Below are positions 1 through 7,906 of a DNA stretch of 36,297 bases, one piece after another. Each line of letters begins with the position of its first letter. Position 1 is the first letter of the stretch. The stretch is from Methylococcaceae bacterium (GTDB taxonomy: Bacteria > Pseudomonadota > Gammaproteobacteria > Methylococcales > Methylomonadaceae): NCBI GenBank assembly GCA_024636875.1, contig JAGXGJ010000104.1:1-36297 (forward strand). The letters run 5' to 3'. The notes beneath the pieces were generated by a model that had not been told where the DNA came from, ran no database searches, and worked only from the letters and a program-made list of their open reading frames with translations. The translations under genes and the position numbers were made by a program.

Positions 1-61
1 AAAAAGATTGAGCATTCAGGGTCTTCAACAGCAATGTGATGCAGCCCTGTTTGCTCAACAC
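1..61 (-). CDS. istB: Possible start of istB (IS21 helper ATPase), cut by window edge
   Basis: Downstream of the istA stop (78..76) on the minus strand an open frame begins with GTG at 61..59 and runs off the window. It reads VLSKQGCITLLLKTLNAQSF. In IS21 elements istB directly follows istA, so position and orientation fit. Only 20 codons are visible and no ATPase motif is included, so the assignment rests on context alone. The short gap to istA (about 15 bases) suggests co-translation. Confidence 0.35.
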   Translation of the reverse strand, partial: MLSKQGCITLLLKTLNAQSF

Positions 62-75
62 TTTAGGGTCTATGG

Positions 76-1620
76 TTAGTGGAAACTCTTTGCACCACGA
101 ATGTTTTCATGGTCCTGAGGTAATAACGAAAGCTGCACCGGTGCTGATTCCGGCAACTTGTCCCGGTTACTTTGCAAAATAGCTTTCACATTTTTCAACT
201 TGAACAGGGATTCTTTATTGGCAATTGCACAGGCTTTATTTAGGCGCTCTGAGGCATAGCTCCGATTGAGGCTCAATAAACCCAGGCAGACGCGGTAAGC
301 TTGTTCAGGATGATCCTTGCGCTGCAATTGACCTTTCACCCACACCAGCACCTCAGGGCCTATCGATTGCGCCCAGTTCATTAATCGTCCTGGCGTCCAT
401 TGCTGATGCTGGGCATGCTGTTCCGGCATGTGCCCTGGCTCTGTGGTCATGCCGGGATAATACTTTCGGACATGAGTGGCGATGCGGTTGTTGTGAAAAT
501 AAACCTCAATCAGTTTGTCACCGGCATGCAGTTCAACCTGTTCGCCCACACAGTGATGTGGCACCGAATAGAGGTGTTGGTCGTAGATCAGGTGATAATC
601 GATATTGACGCGAGCTGTTTTGATGTCCGTGTACTGATAGGCGTACTTCGGTAACGGTGACAGGGCTGGTTGATCCAGCTTTTCAAACCACTGCTGACGA
701 CTGCCTGGCATTTGCTTGAAGGGTTTTTGATTGAGCTCGGTCAATAAGGCGCTGATACAGTGATTCAGCTCCGCCAACGAGAAGAAGGTGTGATGGCGCA
801 GTTTAGCCATAATCCAGCGTTCAACGAGGAGAACACCGGCCTCGGCCTTGGCTTTATCCTTGGGTTTATAGGGCCTCGCAGGCATCACCGCGACCGCATA
901 ATGGGACGCCAACTGTTGATAACTGGGATTGAGTTCGGGGTCGTAACGGCAGGCTTTATTGACCCCGCTTTTTAAATTATCCGGCACCAACATCACCGGC
1001 GTACCACCAAAAAACTCAAAGGCCCGCACATGACTGCCTAGCCAATCCGGCAGACTTTGGCTCCAGGTCGCTTCGGCAAAGGTGTAATTGGAGGCGCCCA
1101 ACACCGCCACAAAAATCTGCGCGGTGCGAATTTCACCACTAGCCGCACAAACCACCGGTATCGTAGGGCCGGCATAATCGATAAACAACTTTTCACCGGC
1201 TCGATGGGTCTGCCGCATGGAGCGTTTTTGTTTCTTCCGCCAGTCGGCATAGCGGGCGCAGAACTGCGAGTAGCTATAGCAACGGTTCGGATACTGCTGG
1301 GTGTATTCTTCCCAGAGCAACTGCTTGGTCAGACCTTTTTTCTTCAACTCCATATGAACGTCTGTCCATACCGGTTCCTGGAATTTGGCTGAAGGCTGGG
1401 CGTCTGAACGGGGATAAAACTTCAGGGCTAAAGCTTGATCATCCCAATCCTCTGGTAACGGCCAGGAGATTTTTAACTGTTCGGCCAGTTTTAAGATGTT
1501 TTGAATGCTGCCGACGCTGATTTTGGTGCTGGCACTGATTTTCCGGATGCTTAATCCGGCGCTGTAACTGAGTCTGAGTACTTCTCGTAATTTTCGCATT
1601 GCTGTTCTCTTCGCTGACAT
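76..1620 (-). CDS. istA: IS21-family transposase IstA
   Basis: DDE-type integrase that catalyses DNA strand transfer of IS21 elements together with the IstB ATPase. The frame is open from 1689, but I prefer the ATG at 1620 (MSAKRTAMRKLREVLRL), because the longer version would start inside the terminal repeat array. That gives 514 residues, a normal IstA size. Residues 1-60 hold a helix-turn-helix region (GLSIRKISASTKISVGSIQN). The catalytic core shows FIDYAG (Asp148), VPDNLKSGV (Asp214) and KAKAEAG (Glu260), in the spacing expected of a DDE core (numbering from the 1620 start). The C-terminal part resembles the Mu-transposase-like domain seen in the family. The frame is intact with no stop or shift, so the element may still be functional. 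Confidence 0.88.
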   Translation of the reverse strand: MSAKRTAMRKLREVLRLSYSAGLSIRKISASTKISVGSIQNILKLAEQLKISWPLPEDWDDQALALKFYPRSDAQPSAKFQEPVWTDVHMELKKKGLTKQLLWEEYTQQYPNRCYSYSQFCARYADWRKKQKRSMRQTHRAGEKLFIDYAGPTIPVVCAASGEIRTAQIFVAVLGASNYTFAEATWSQSLPDWLGSHVRAFEFFGGTPVMLVPDNLKSGVNKACRYDPELNPSYQQLASHYAVAVMPARPYKPKDKAKAEAGVLLVERWIMAKLRHHTFFSLAELNHCISALLTELNQKPFKQMPGSRQQWFEKLDQPALSPLPKYAYQYTDIKTARVNIDYHLIYDQHLYSVPHHCVGEQVELHAGDKLIEVYFHNNRIATHVRKYYPGMTTEPGHMPEQHAQHQQWTPGRLMNWAQSIGPEVLVWVKGQLQRKDHPEQAYRVCLGLLSLNRSYASERLNKACAIANKESLFKLKNVKAILQSNRDKLPESAPVQLSLLPQDHENIRGAKSFH

Positions 1621-1679
1621 ATCTATTCCACAAAAGGCGGGAAGGATAGTCTGATTTGATAAACAATGCGTTAGGAATG

Positions 1680-1832
1680 ATTCTGGCAACTTGAACAGTC
1701 ATTCTGGCAACTTGAACACCGATTCTGGAAAATCCAAAAAAGTGTTCAGCTTGAAACCAGAATCAGTGTTCAAGTTAAATCAGAATAGGTGTTCAGATTG
1801 ATCCAGAATGGGTGTTCAGGTTGGGCCAGAAT
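1680..1832. repeat. IS21 multiple terminal repeats, six clear copies in two orientations
   Basis: Two copies read ATTCTGGCAACTTGAACA (1680-1698 and 1701-1719). A third, degenerate start lies at 1722. Then four copies in the opposite orientation begin TGTTCA and end CAGAAT (1743-1763, 1767-1786, 1790-1809, 1813-1832), spaced 23-24 bases. They are probable transposase binding sites and cover the istA promoter region, so they may also autoregulate the element. The change of orientation near 1735 is unusual. Confidence 0.7.
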
Positions 1833-2008
1833 ATGCAGTTACTCAGAGCGATTGGATTATGAGTCAGTTTTGGGCCGCTTAGTAATTTCGATTCGATAAC
1901 TGATTATTTGGTGGATATCTTTCAGCATCACTGCGGTATGATTAACCGGAATATCTATAAAGGGTTCTACGAGTTTGGCCCGGTTAATGCCACCTGGCTC
2001 TAAGCTAT

Positions 2009-2113
2009 TATAGAGTCCGACGTTGGTAAAGCGACACAAAGTCCCCTCTCCCTTTTGGAGAGGGTTAGGGTGAGGGTATTACAAAGGTCGCTTTACCAAC
2101 TTTGGCTCCTATA
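2009..2113. mobile_element. MITE-like 105-bp inverted-repeat element, copy 1
   Basis: A 105-base unit bounded by TATA at both ends. Its terminal inverted repeats are imperfect outside but share the perfect 14-mer GTTGGTAAAGCGAC (right end as reverse complement). The centre carries CCCTCTCCC facing GGAGAGGG and then TTAGGGTGAGGG. Two more copies of identical length lie at 6622-6726 and 19538-19642. Copies 1 and 2 differ at one base that I can see, in the central T/G run. No coding capacity. TA at the ends would fit transposition by an IS630/Tc1-type enzyme in trans, which is an inference. Confidence 0.8.
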
Positions 2114-2166
2114 TCTGGAGAAATGAGTTCGTTCGCTTCATCTGGAATAGAGAGTCAGGAGTGGAA

Positions 2167-2272
2167 AGCCGATATGCAAGTACGGCTCGCAACGGCTTAT
2201 GGATTGGCAGTAAAAGGCACTTCCCTGTGTGCTTACTGGCATTGAAGTCGGGCTGAACAGAGTTCGCTGTTC
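2167..2272 (+). other. Cluster of three small hairpins, possible structured leader
   Basis: AGCCG/CGGCT pair at 2167-2171 and 2183-2187. GCAC/GTGC pair at 2217-2220 and 2229-2232. GAACAG/CTGTTC pair at 2255-2260 and 2267-2272. All lie upstream of a strong ribosome binding site at about 2309-2317. The first hairpin distantly recalls domain V of group II introns but lacks its GAAA-capped stem. No known RNA family is recognised, and chance pairing is possible. Confidence 0.25.
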
Positions 2273-2320
2273 ATAGCCATACTATTGCACGGCCCCTGGC
2301 AGTAACATAGGGAGGTGTAT

Positions 2321-2446
2321 GTGGACGTTAATGATATAAAGCTATTCTATAAAACCTTGAAATTATCGTATGATACCGTATTGAGAAAAACACTTGGGTC
2401 AAACGCTGACCATTTACATTCGAATATGTATTGTAAACGCGACTGA
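2321..2446 (+). CDS. Possible small protein, 41 residues
   Basis: A short frame starts with GTG at 2321 and is preceded by AGGGAGGTG (about 2309-2317), a near-perfect Shine-Dalgarno sequence at close spacing. The product would begin MDVNDIKLFYKTLKLSYD and end at TGA 2444-2446. It is charged and hydrophilic, without membrane segment or known motif. An overlapping ATG at 2319 stops after a few codons. The strong ribosome binding site is the only positive evidence; the frame is short enough to be chance. Confidence 0.28.
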   Translation: MDVNDIKLFYKTLKLSYDTVLRKTLGSNADHLHSNMYCKRD

Positions 2447-2486
2447 AAATAAAATGTTAGATCAAACAAGCTGCATGGGTTGATTC

Positions 2487-3731
2487 CTAGGATTCAGAAC
2501 GGCGCTGTTTTTCTTTTTGTTTGGCAATTTTCTCAAGTTGTTCTTCCGTTGGAATGTATCTTCTTTCTTCATTGTTGCGTCTGTCTCCCAAGATTCGCCG
2601 TTCACCAATATCTAATTCGCATTGCTTAGCCCTTCTTTCTTTTTTCCTTCTGGTTTTTGATTTTTCATCGTCTGATTTTTTAGTGCGAAGGTAGCGGGCT
2701 ATTTTCATCAATGTCCACGCATGATTCATGCTCCAGTAATGGCATAAAAACAGGAGCAGGAAGGACATGAATAATACATCTTGCGAAATATTAAGAAAAA
2801 AACTGGCGGCGATAGCGGTAGTTGTGAGGAATAATGAACATGCTATCAGTGTGATCAGGATTTGATTAACGCTGTAACCGGCTAATGACAGAATGTGGTG
2901 TAAATGCTCGCGGTCTGGAGCAAAAGGTGATCGGCCTTTACTTAGGCGGCGTAGCATGATGCACACGGAGTCAAACAACGGCACGGCAATAATCCATAAC
3001 ACCATAGTTGGTGTCAAAATTCTGTTTTCACCCTGCGAAGCGTAGATGGCTAGCCAACAGACGGTAAAACCAAATACAGTGCTGCCGGTATCGCCTAAAA
3101 AGATTTTGGCATTGGCACGGCCGAAAATACGAAGATTAAATAACAAGAAAGCAATGATTGAAGCAATCATGACTATACAAAAATCCAGTAATGCCCAATT
3201 CTGAAACAACCATGACACTGTTGCTATGGCTATTATCGATATTAAGGTCAGACCGCCCGCCAACCCATCTATACCATCTATCATATTAAAGGCGTTAATG
3301 CCGCCGACTACAGCGAACGCTGTAAATGCGGTTGCGTAGTTGCCCAGATTAACATTACCGAATCCAAAAATATCGCCCAGGTCATTTATTTTTATATCTG
3401 CAATTTCCGCCATTATAAGGCTTGCTGTAATTTGAGCTAGTAGTCTGATTTTTACGCCAAGGGTTTTGTAATCATCAATCAAACCTACTAAAACTAACAG
3501 CGTAGCGGCTGCAAAAAAAGCGATTTGGTTGGGAAGGTTAATGTGGTTTAGTGATAGCGTTACTAATATAGCCAGGTAAACCGCAAGTCCTCCAACAAGC
3601 GGGGTTGGTTCGCTGTGTTGTTTTCTATGACTGGGGCGATCCGTTAAACCGATCTTTAAGGCGAAAGGGTATAACGCCAAAATAAAAACAATAGTCGATA
3701 TAAAGGAAATTAGAAAAAGATCTATATGCAT
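2487..3731 (-). CDS. wecA: WecA-like undecaprenyl-phosphate GlcNAc-1-phosphate transferase
   Basis: Polytopic membrane enzyme of the MraY/WecA family that moves a sugar-1-phosphate (in WecA, GlcNAc-1-P from UDP-GlcNAc) onto undecaprenyl phosphate, the first step of O-antigen or related glycan synthesis. Family motifs are all present: LIDDYKTLG (Asp86, Asp87), NAFNMIDGIDGLAGG (Asn146 to Asp155), FLGDTGS (Asp214) and the HxH-type loop REHLHHIL (His276, His278, His279). About ten hydrophobic segments fill residues 1-335. The last 65 or so residues form an unusually long, highly charged cytoplasmic tail rich in Arg, Lys and Glu with a repeated ERR pattern (GERRILGDRRNNEERRY). No clear ribosome binding site precedes ATG 3731. 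The exact sugar cannot be told from sequence, so wecA is the best-matching name and not certain. Confidence 0.8.
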   Translation of the reverse strand: MHIDLFLISFISTIVFILALYPFALKIGLTDRPSHRKQHSEPTPLVGGLAVYLAILVTLSLNHINLPNQIAFFAAATLLVLVGLIDDYKTLGVKIRLLAQITASLIMAEIADIKINDLGDIFGFGNVNLGNYATAFTAFAVVGGINAFNMIDGIDGLAGGLTLISIIAIATVSWLFQNWALLDFCIVMIASIIAFLLFNLRIFGRANAKIFLGDTGSTVFGFTVCWLAIYASQGENRILTPTMVLWIIAVPLFDSVCIMLRRLSKGRSPFAPDREHLHHILSLAGYSVNQILITLIACSLFLTTTAIAASFFLNISQDVLFMSFLLLFLCHYWSMNHAWTLMKIARYLRTKKSDDEKSKTRRKKERRAKQCELDIGERRILGDRRNNEERRYIPTEEQLEKIAKQKEKQRRSES

Positions 3732-4451
3732 AACTGGTTATTATTTCTGTTTATTAGTGTTTTTTGTACGCTGTGAAGTATTTGCAAACCAATAATGTAT
3801 TTTAAGATAGCCGGATTCATCTTATATGGATTAAGCTTAATAGAGTATTGGGGAATGTCAATGTCCCTCAGCACCAATGAGTATCTATTGGTTCACCGGA
3901 AGCTAATGACTTAAATATGCATGCATTAATACCCATTAGTTTTAAGCTCTTGCTGTGAATGACATACTTGTTTTTGCTTTTCGCGCGTTTATAGTCTGTA
4001 TCTACAGTCAAACCTTTCAAAGAAAAAGACGGCTATTCTCTTCGCATTTTACTTGATTAAACTTAATGGTTGATGAATAGTAGCAGGATTTATATCTGCC
4101 ACGACTATAAATTGGCTTTATGTCAACAGAGCACACTAGCAAAGTTGGACGGGTGGTTTTTTGCAGCTTTAATCCGGTTTAAAACGTTGTCTTTTACTAT
4201 GCCATAATTGGTAAGAATGCAAGTACATGTTTTCGTTTTTCTCACCCGATCTATGTATAGACTTACGAACAGGTAAGATAAGGTTGGGGCAAGGGTAACG
4301 CCTTAAACCGCATGAATATTAAATCCAATTTAGTAATTTTTAATATTATAATTTTATCTTGATTAATCTTAATGATCCACAACAATGACCAGAAAACTTT
4401 ACTTCTGCCCTCGGTCCATAAACTCCAGCATAGAGGTAACTTTAGAATTTC
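3732..4451. other. 720-bp AT-rich intergenic region with three copies of a 13-mer
   Basis: No gene is seen. It separates wecA from psd, both transcribed on the minus strand, so it should contain the wecA promoter. The motif GATTAAnCTTAAT occurs three times in the same orientation: 3829-3841, 4055-4067 and 4361-4373, about 225 and 305 bases apart. The core is nearly palindromic (the first copy contains TTAAGCTTAA). It may be a binding site for a regulator or a nucleoid protein. In AT-rich DNA partial recurrence by chance is possible. Confidence 0.4.
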
Positions 4452-5312
4452 CTAATCAATAGTCTTACCAATCATATCTCCCAACTTGACAACTTTGTCA
4501 GGTAAAAGCTCACTATCCCACTTCACCTTGCCTTTGCCAAATAAAATAATAATGGTAGACCCCATGTTAAAGCGCCCCATTTCTTCGCCTATTTGTAGTT
4601 TGGGTGGATTATCCCGATAGCGCCAGGTCTGTACTGATGCAATGCTGGGTGGCGTGACTACTCCGTGCCAGACGGTTTCAATGCTGGACACAAAAATGGC
4701 GCCGACTAGCACCAATGCCATAGGGCCGGAATCAGTATCAAAAATCACAGCAACGCGTTCGTTTCTGGCAAACAAGCCGGGAACAGAATTGGTAGTTGCA
4801 GTATTTACGCTGAATAATCGGCCGGGTATGTGCACCATTTCTCTTAACGTGCCAGTCAATGGCATGTGCAGGCGGTGATAATCTTTGGGTGCCAGGTAAA
4901 TGGTAGTAAATATGCCGTTATTAAACGGTTCTGCACGTTCTGCGCTGCCACCTAATAAGTCGGTTGTGCTAAAACTTTTGCCTTTGGCTTGATAAATATT
5001 ACCCTCAGTAATGTCTCCAGCCTGACTGACTGTTCCATCAGCAGGGCAGGCTATGGCATTTTTTACGGTAGTTAAAGGTCTGACACCGGGTTTGAGTTCA
5101 CGGGTAAAAAAGTGATTAAAACTGTTGTAGGCATTAATATCCTGCTTAACAGCCTCATCCATATTGACTCCGTAATATCTGATGATTTGTTTGATGAACA
5201 GGTTCTTCCAGGCCTTATTTTCGCAGTGCGTCAGTTTGCTCATCATATTGGACAAGGCATGGTGGGGTAAAACGTATTGGGGCAGAGTTGTTAGAGCTTC
5301 TTTAATAGTCAT
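4452..5312 (-). CDS. psd: Phosphatidylserine decarboxylase proenzyme
   Basis: Converts phosphatidylserine to phosphatidylethanolamine at the inner membrane. The enzyme is pyruvoyl-dependent and matures by self-cleavage. The cleavage site appears as MGST near the C-terminus (Gly251-Ser252), equivalent to the classical LGST. Conserved blocks include FNHFFTRELKPGVRP, CPADGTVSQ and YLAPKDYHRLHMPL. I choose ATG 5312 (MTIKEALTTLPQYV), giving 286 residues, the usual length. The frame stays open to 5465, but the extra 51 residues are unlike psd and would run into queF. It lies 119 bases downstream of queF with a hairpin repeat between, so the two may or may not share a transcript. Confidence 0.93.
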   Translation of the reverse strand: MTIKEALTTLPQYVLPHHALSNMMSKLTHCENKAWKNLFIKQIIRYYGVNMDEAVKQDINAYNSFNHFFTRELKPGVRPLTTVKNAIACPADGTVSQAGDITEGNIYQAKGKSFSTTDLLGGSAERAEPFNNGIFTTIYLAPKDYHRLHMPLTGTLREMVHIPGRLFSVNTATTNSVPGLFARNERVAVIFDTDSGPMALVLVGAIFVSSIETVWHGVVTPPSIASVQTWRYRDNPPKLQIGEEMGRFNMGSTIIILFGKGKVKWDSELLPDKVVKLGDMIGKTID

Positions 5313-5332
5313 GAATAATCTGTGAAATACAA

Positions 5333-5398
5333 GCCGGGTAGTAATAGCGTAAAATGCAACTGTCGTTAAATGCCGGGCAACGCTATCGCTAACCCGGC
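5333..5398. repeat. REP-like palindromic sequence between queF and psd
   Basis: On the minus strand 5398-5372 reads GCCGGGTTAGCGATAGCG followed by TTGCCCGGC, forming a GCCGGG/CCCGGC stem. A second, imperfect partner arm lies at 5333-5349 on the plus strand (GCCGGGTAGTAATAGCG). Nested alternative stems in a gap between genes are typical of REP-type extragenic palindromes. It might also act as an mRNA processing or attenuation element between queF and psd. Confidence 0.4.
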
Positions 5399-5431
5399 CT
5401 GCGCGGTTTCGTGGTAAAAATAGAAATCGCC

Positions 5432-5821
5432 TTAAGGTAAATTGACTAATTCCGGTACTTGCCATAGGTTGTTTCTATGTTCTGCGACAACGGTTGTATA
5501 GATACCGCCACGGACATTAAATTCAGCCCGGATACGCATGAAATTGGGCGCTATGGCTTTAACGATGTCGTTAAGAATTTCATTGGTAACCGCTTCATGG
5601 AATGCACCTTGATCACGGAATGCCCACATGTACAGTTTAAGTGATTTCAATTCCACGCAAAGTGCGGCGGGCACATATTCAATTTGGATGGTTGCGAAAT
5701 CCGGTTGTCCAGTCTTTGGGCAAAGGCAGGTGAACTCGGGAATATCAATGCGTATCGTATAATCGCGGCCTGGTTGAGGGTTATTAAAAGTTTCCAGGTC
5801 TTTAGCAGGTAGTGTTGTCAT
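5432..5821 (-). CDS. queF: NADPH-dependent 7-cyano-7-deazaguanine reductase QueF (short type)
   Basis: Reduces the nitrile preQ0 to preQ1 in queuosine biosynthesis (tunnelling-fold superfamily). Start ATG 5821 ([12 protein letters not shown]) is preceded by CGGAG at good distance and gives 129 residues, the size of the single-domain Que[14 protein letters not shown] carries the catalytic Cys34 (thioimide-forming) and Asp41. ELKSLKLY, the substrate-specificity block, and the conserved FHEAV are present. The frame is open upstream to 5884, but that extension is not family-like. It sits between the response regulator gene and psd, all on the minus strand; no functional link is apparent. Confidence 0.95.
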   Translation of the reverse strand: MTTLPAKDLETFNNPQPGRDYTIRIDIPEFTCLCPKTGQPDFATIQIEYVPAALCVELKSLKLYMWAFRDQGAFHEAVTNEILNDIVKAIAPNFMRIRAEFNVRGGIYTTVVAEHRNNLWQVPELVNLP

Positions 5822-5890
5822 TATACTCCGTTGTTTGTGCTGATTGTCAGGGGGTTTTATCAATTTTGAGGCGGCAATTAACAAGTTCTG

Positions 5891-6535
5891 CTAAATTAAA
5901 GCCGTATCAATATGGCCGAATTTAATGGCCAGGCGGGTTAATTCAACATCATTTTTGATGTTCAGTTTATCGTAGAGACGATAGCGATAAGTATTGACCG
6001 TCTTATCACTCAATAACAACATCTCGGCCATTTCCTGGATGGTTTTGCCTTGCAGAATTAAAGTCACTACTTCGGCTTCTCTCTGGGAAAGTTTCGTAAA
6101 GGGTGATTCATGACTGCCCGGCAAACCCTGGAAGGCAAGATTATTGGCGACTTCAGAACACAGATAGCGGCCCCCTGCCATTACCTTACGAATAGCATTA
6201 ATCATCTCATTTACTGGCGAACCTTTAGAAATAAAACCTAAGACCCCAAGCTTGAATAATTGCTGAGGAATAGGTCCGTCATTATGTACAGACAAGGCTA
6301 TGATTTTTACTTTGGGATTATGTTGCAAAATTCTACGACAGGCCTCCACACCACCTATTCCGGGCATATTGACATCCATCAGCACCACATCAGGCGACTG
6401 ACAAGCCATTGCCTCAACTGCATCTTCACCTGATTTGGCCACTCCTACAACGTTAATATCTTCGGCATCATTCAGCAATGCTTCGATTCCGGTACGGACA
6501 AGTTCATGATCATCAACAAGTAGCACACTTACCAT
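5891..6535 (-). CDS. uvrY: LuxR-type two-component response regulator, UvrY/GacA family
   Basis: A 214-residue regulator with an N-terminal receiver domain (Asp8, Asp9 acidic pocket, phospho-acceptor Asp54 in LMDVNMPG, Ser82, Lys104) and a C-terminal LuxR HTH at about 145-205 (LSQREAEVVTLILQGKTIQEMAEML...KTVNTYRYRLYDKL). Length and sequence match the BarA/UvrY (GacS/GacA) family, which activates small RNAs that titrate CsrA/RsmA. No sensor kinase gene is adjacent, as is usual for this family. A 105-bp repeat element lies 87 bases upstream of the ATG, so the promoter either sits between them or lies beyond the element. The ribosome binding site is weak (AAGAA). Confidence 0.88.
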   Translation of the reverse strand: MVSVLLVDDHELVRTGIEALLNDAEDINVVGVAKSGEDAVEAMACQSPDVVLMDVNMPGIGGVEACRRILQHNPKVKIIALSVHNDGPIPQQLFKLGVLGFISKGSPVNEMINAIRKVMAGGRYLCSEVANNLAFQGLPGSHESPFTKLSQREAEVVTLILQGKTIQEMAEMLLLSDKTVNTYRYRLYDKLNIKNDVELTRLAIKFGHIDTALI

Positions 6536-6621
6536 AAATTATTCTTCATATTGATTAGTCATAAAAAGCAATGTGTTAAATTCTGGTTATTATACAGTAA
6601 TGCCATACAGCATTATGAATA

Positions 6622-6726
6622 TATAGAGTCCGACGTTGGTAAAGCGACACAAAGTCCCCTCTCCCTTTGGGAGAGGGTTAGGGTGAGGGTATTACAAAGG
6701 TCGCTTTACCAACTTTGGCTCCTATA
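6622..6726. mobile_element. MITE-like 105-bp inverted-repeat element, copy 2
   Basis: Same 105-base unit as at 2009-2113, in the same orientation, with TATA at both ends, the shared GTTGGTAAAGCGAC inverted arms and central CCCTCTCCC...GGGAGAGGG. It lies in the gap between the response regulator and lipoprotein genes, upstream of the regulator's start. Confidence 0.8.
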
Positions 6727-6826
6727 CTAACTGTGTCAGTGATTATACCTGTGTCATGTTATTTTTCTTCTCATTCATTACTGGCTGTGCGCCACGTTTT
6801 GCAAAAAATGTTTGTTTTTCTGATGC

Positions 6827-7600
6827 TTATGACGATTCATCTGGCGTTTCATCAAGAAACTTTCGATAATTAAGGGAGATTTTAAGACCGGCAAAACGGC
6901 CTCTCATTCTAACCAGTTCTCCGGTTTTTTTATCAAAACTGATCTTTACCTCGCTTTGCGCACGATCTTCATAACCTTTTTCTATATGATGAGTTTCCAG
7001 CAGGAAATGGTATTTATACACTTCCAGATCACCTTCATCAATAATTTCCAAAGGCTCGCCCAATTGTGCCAGAACGGCTGATTTTTTCGGCAAATCTTCA
7101 GAAATCTTTCCTATAAACCTGCTATTGGCACGAAGCTGTCTTTTGTCCTTATCGATTTCAGCTCCTCCTATTGAGCGCAAGGAAACTTCTATAAACTCGG
7201 GCGGGGCAATTTGTAAAAATAACGATGAAAATGACCAGGCAATTACACGGCCTTCCTTATTGAAGTTCAAATCGGAATAAAACTTTATTTCCGGAACAAT
7301 AACCTTGTTGTTGCCATCAATCTTACGGAACCAGTAACGCCAGCGTCTGCCTTGCTCTGTAGGGGTATCCTGACTGGCATACAGCTTGGATAAAGAAACA
7401 AAATCCTTGCTATATAGAATGGGCTCTTTAAACTGCAGGGTAAACTCATCGCCGGTAACAACAGCAAAATAACGATCAAATTCATCCATCTGCAGATAAG
7501 TCTGATAAGCCCGTATCCAGTAAATACACCCGGATAACGATCCTGTGAGTGCCAGCAGGCAAATAATGCGAAGACTCCGCTTAATTGTTTCTGCTTTCAT
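6827..7600 (-). CDS. Outer-membrane-type lipoprotein of unknown function
   Basis: A 257-residue protein starting at ATG 7600 (MKAETIKRSLRIICLLAL), preceded by CAGGAC at good spacing. The signal peptide ends in a lipobox LSGC with lipidated Cys25. The mature part has no recognised catalytic motif. It is rich in beta-type alternation and Arg/Lys/Glu, and mid-protein it reads like a soluble periplasmic domain (residues 40-250). The open frame extends upstream to 7885, but that part lacks protein character. No lipoprotein sorting conflict (no Asp at +2; Ile follows Cys), so outer-membrane delivery is likely. It is followed by the 105-bp element region, not by an operon partner. Confidence 0.7.
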   Translation of the reverse strand: MKAETIKRSLRIICLLALTGSLSGCIYWIRAYQTYLQMDEFDRYFAVVTGDEFTLQFKEPILYSKDFVSLSKLYASQDTPTEQGRRWRYWFRKIDGNNKVIVPEIKFYSDLNFNKEGRVIAWSFSSLFLQIAPPEFIEVSLRSIGGAEIDKDKRQLRANSRFIGKISEDLPKKSAVLAQLGEPLEIIDEGDLEVYKYHFLLETHHIEKGYEDRAQSEVKISFDKKTGELVRMRGRFAGLKISLNYRKFLDETPDESS

Positions 7601-7906
7601 GCCGTGTCCTGTTTGTCTTGAAAAAGTGCATGATACAGTATCAGATCTTTCGGGACACCCACGTCCCATTCCATTGTTCTTCAAGTTCGCAATGAAGAAG
7701 ATTGTGTCGTTTGATACGGGTGCGGGTTTGCTCAAGCATATATTGATTTGAGTCGCCAGTTGCAATCTGTTTACGCCGAGTTCAAATTGTACCCTCATAA
7801 CCTCTTCGGTGGTTAATATATATCCCAGTCGTGTTTTAAACTGACCTGAAGCCGTGGCTTTACAGAAAATCATTAAAAACAGCATCGGTATACTGGTAAA
7901 TCATAT
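7601..7906. other. Intergenic stretch upstream of the lipoprotein gene
   Basis: About 300 bases without a convincing gene. One minus-strand frame is open throughout, continuous with the lipoprotein frame, but it precedes a good ribosome binding site and signal peptide and so is taken as untranslated leader. A promoter for the lipoprotein gene should lie here; no strong -35/-10 pair was recognised. Confidence 0.5.

Larger units (their letters stand above)
1..1832 (-). mobile_element. IS21-family insertion sequence, one end and istA
   Basis: The istA-type transposase gene is followed on its promoter side by an array of related repeats of about 20 bases with core TGTTCA...CAGAAT. Multiple terminal repeats are the hallmark of IS21-family ends. 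The last repeat ends near 1832, which I take as the outer boundary. The other end, with most of istB, lies outside the window. No target duplication can be checked because only one end is visible. Confidence 0.75.
1833..2486. other. Gene-poor stretch between IS21 end and wecA
   Basis: No conventional gene is seen. The stretch holds one copy of the 105-bp inverted-repeat element (2009-2113), three small hairpins (2167-2272) and a 41-codon frame with a strong ribosome binding site (2321-2446), each listed separately. On the minus strand, 1857-2010 is open and reads like protein (FIDIPVNHTAVMLKDIHQII), but the frame's only ATG lies inside the repeat element. It could be a decayed gene end; I do not recognise the family. 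Confidence 0.5.

Noticed and set aside
2161-2200. Group II intron domain V
   Set aside because: AGCCG...CGGCT with GTACGG looks similar, but the GAAA-capped stem and a reverse transcriptase gene are absent.
5313-5465. N-terminal extension of psd
   Set aside because: It overlaps queF and reads unlike psd; ATG 5312 gives the normal length.
7601-7885. N-terminal extension of the lipoprotein
   Set aside because: The internal ATG has a ribosome binding site, a signal peptide and a lipobox.
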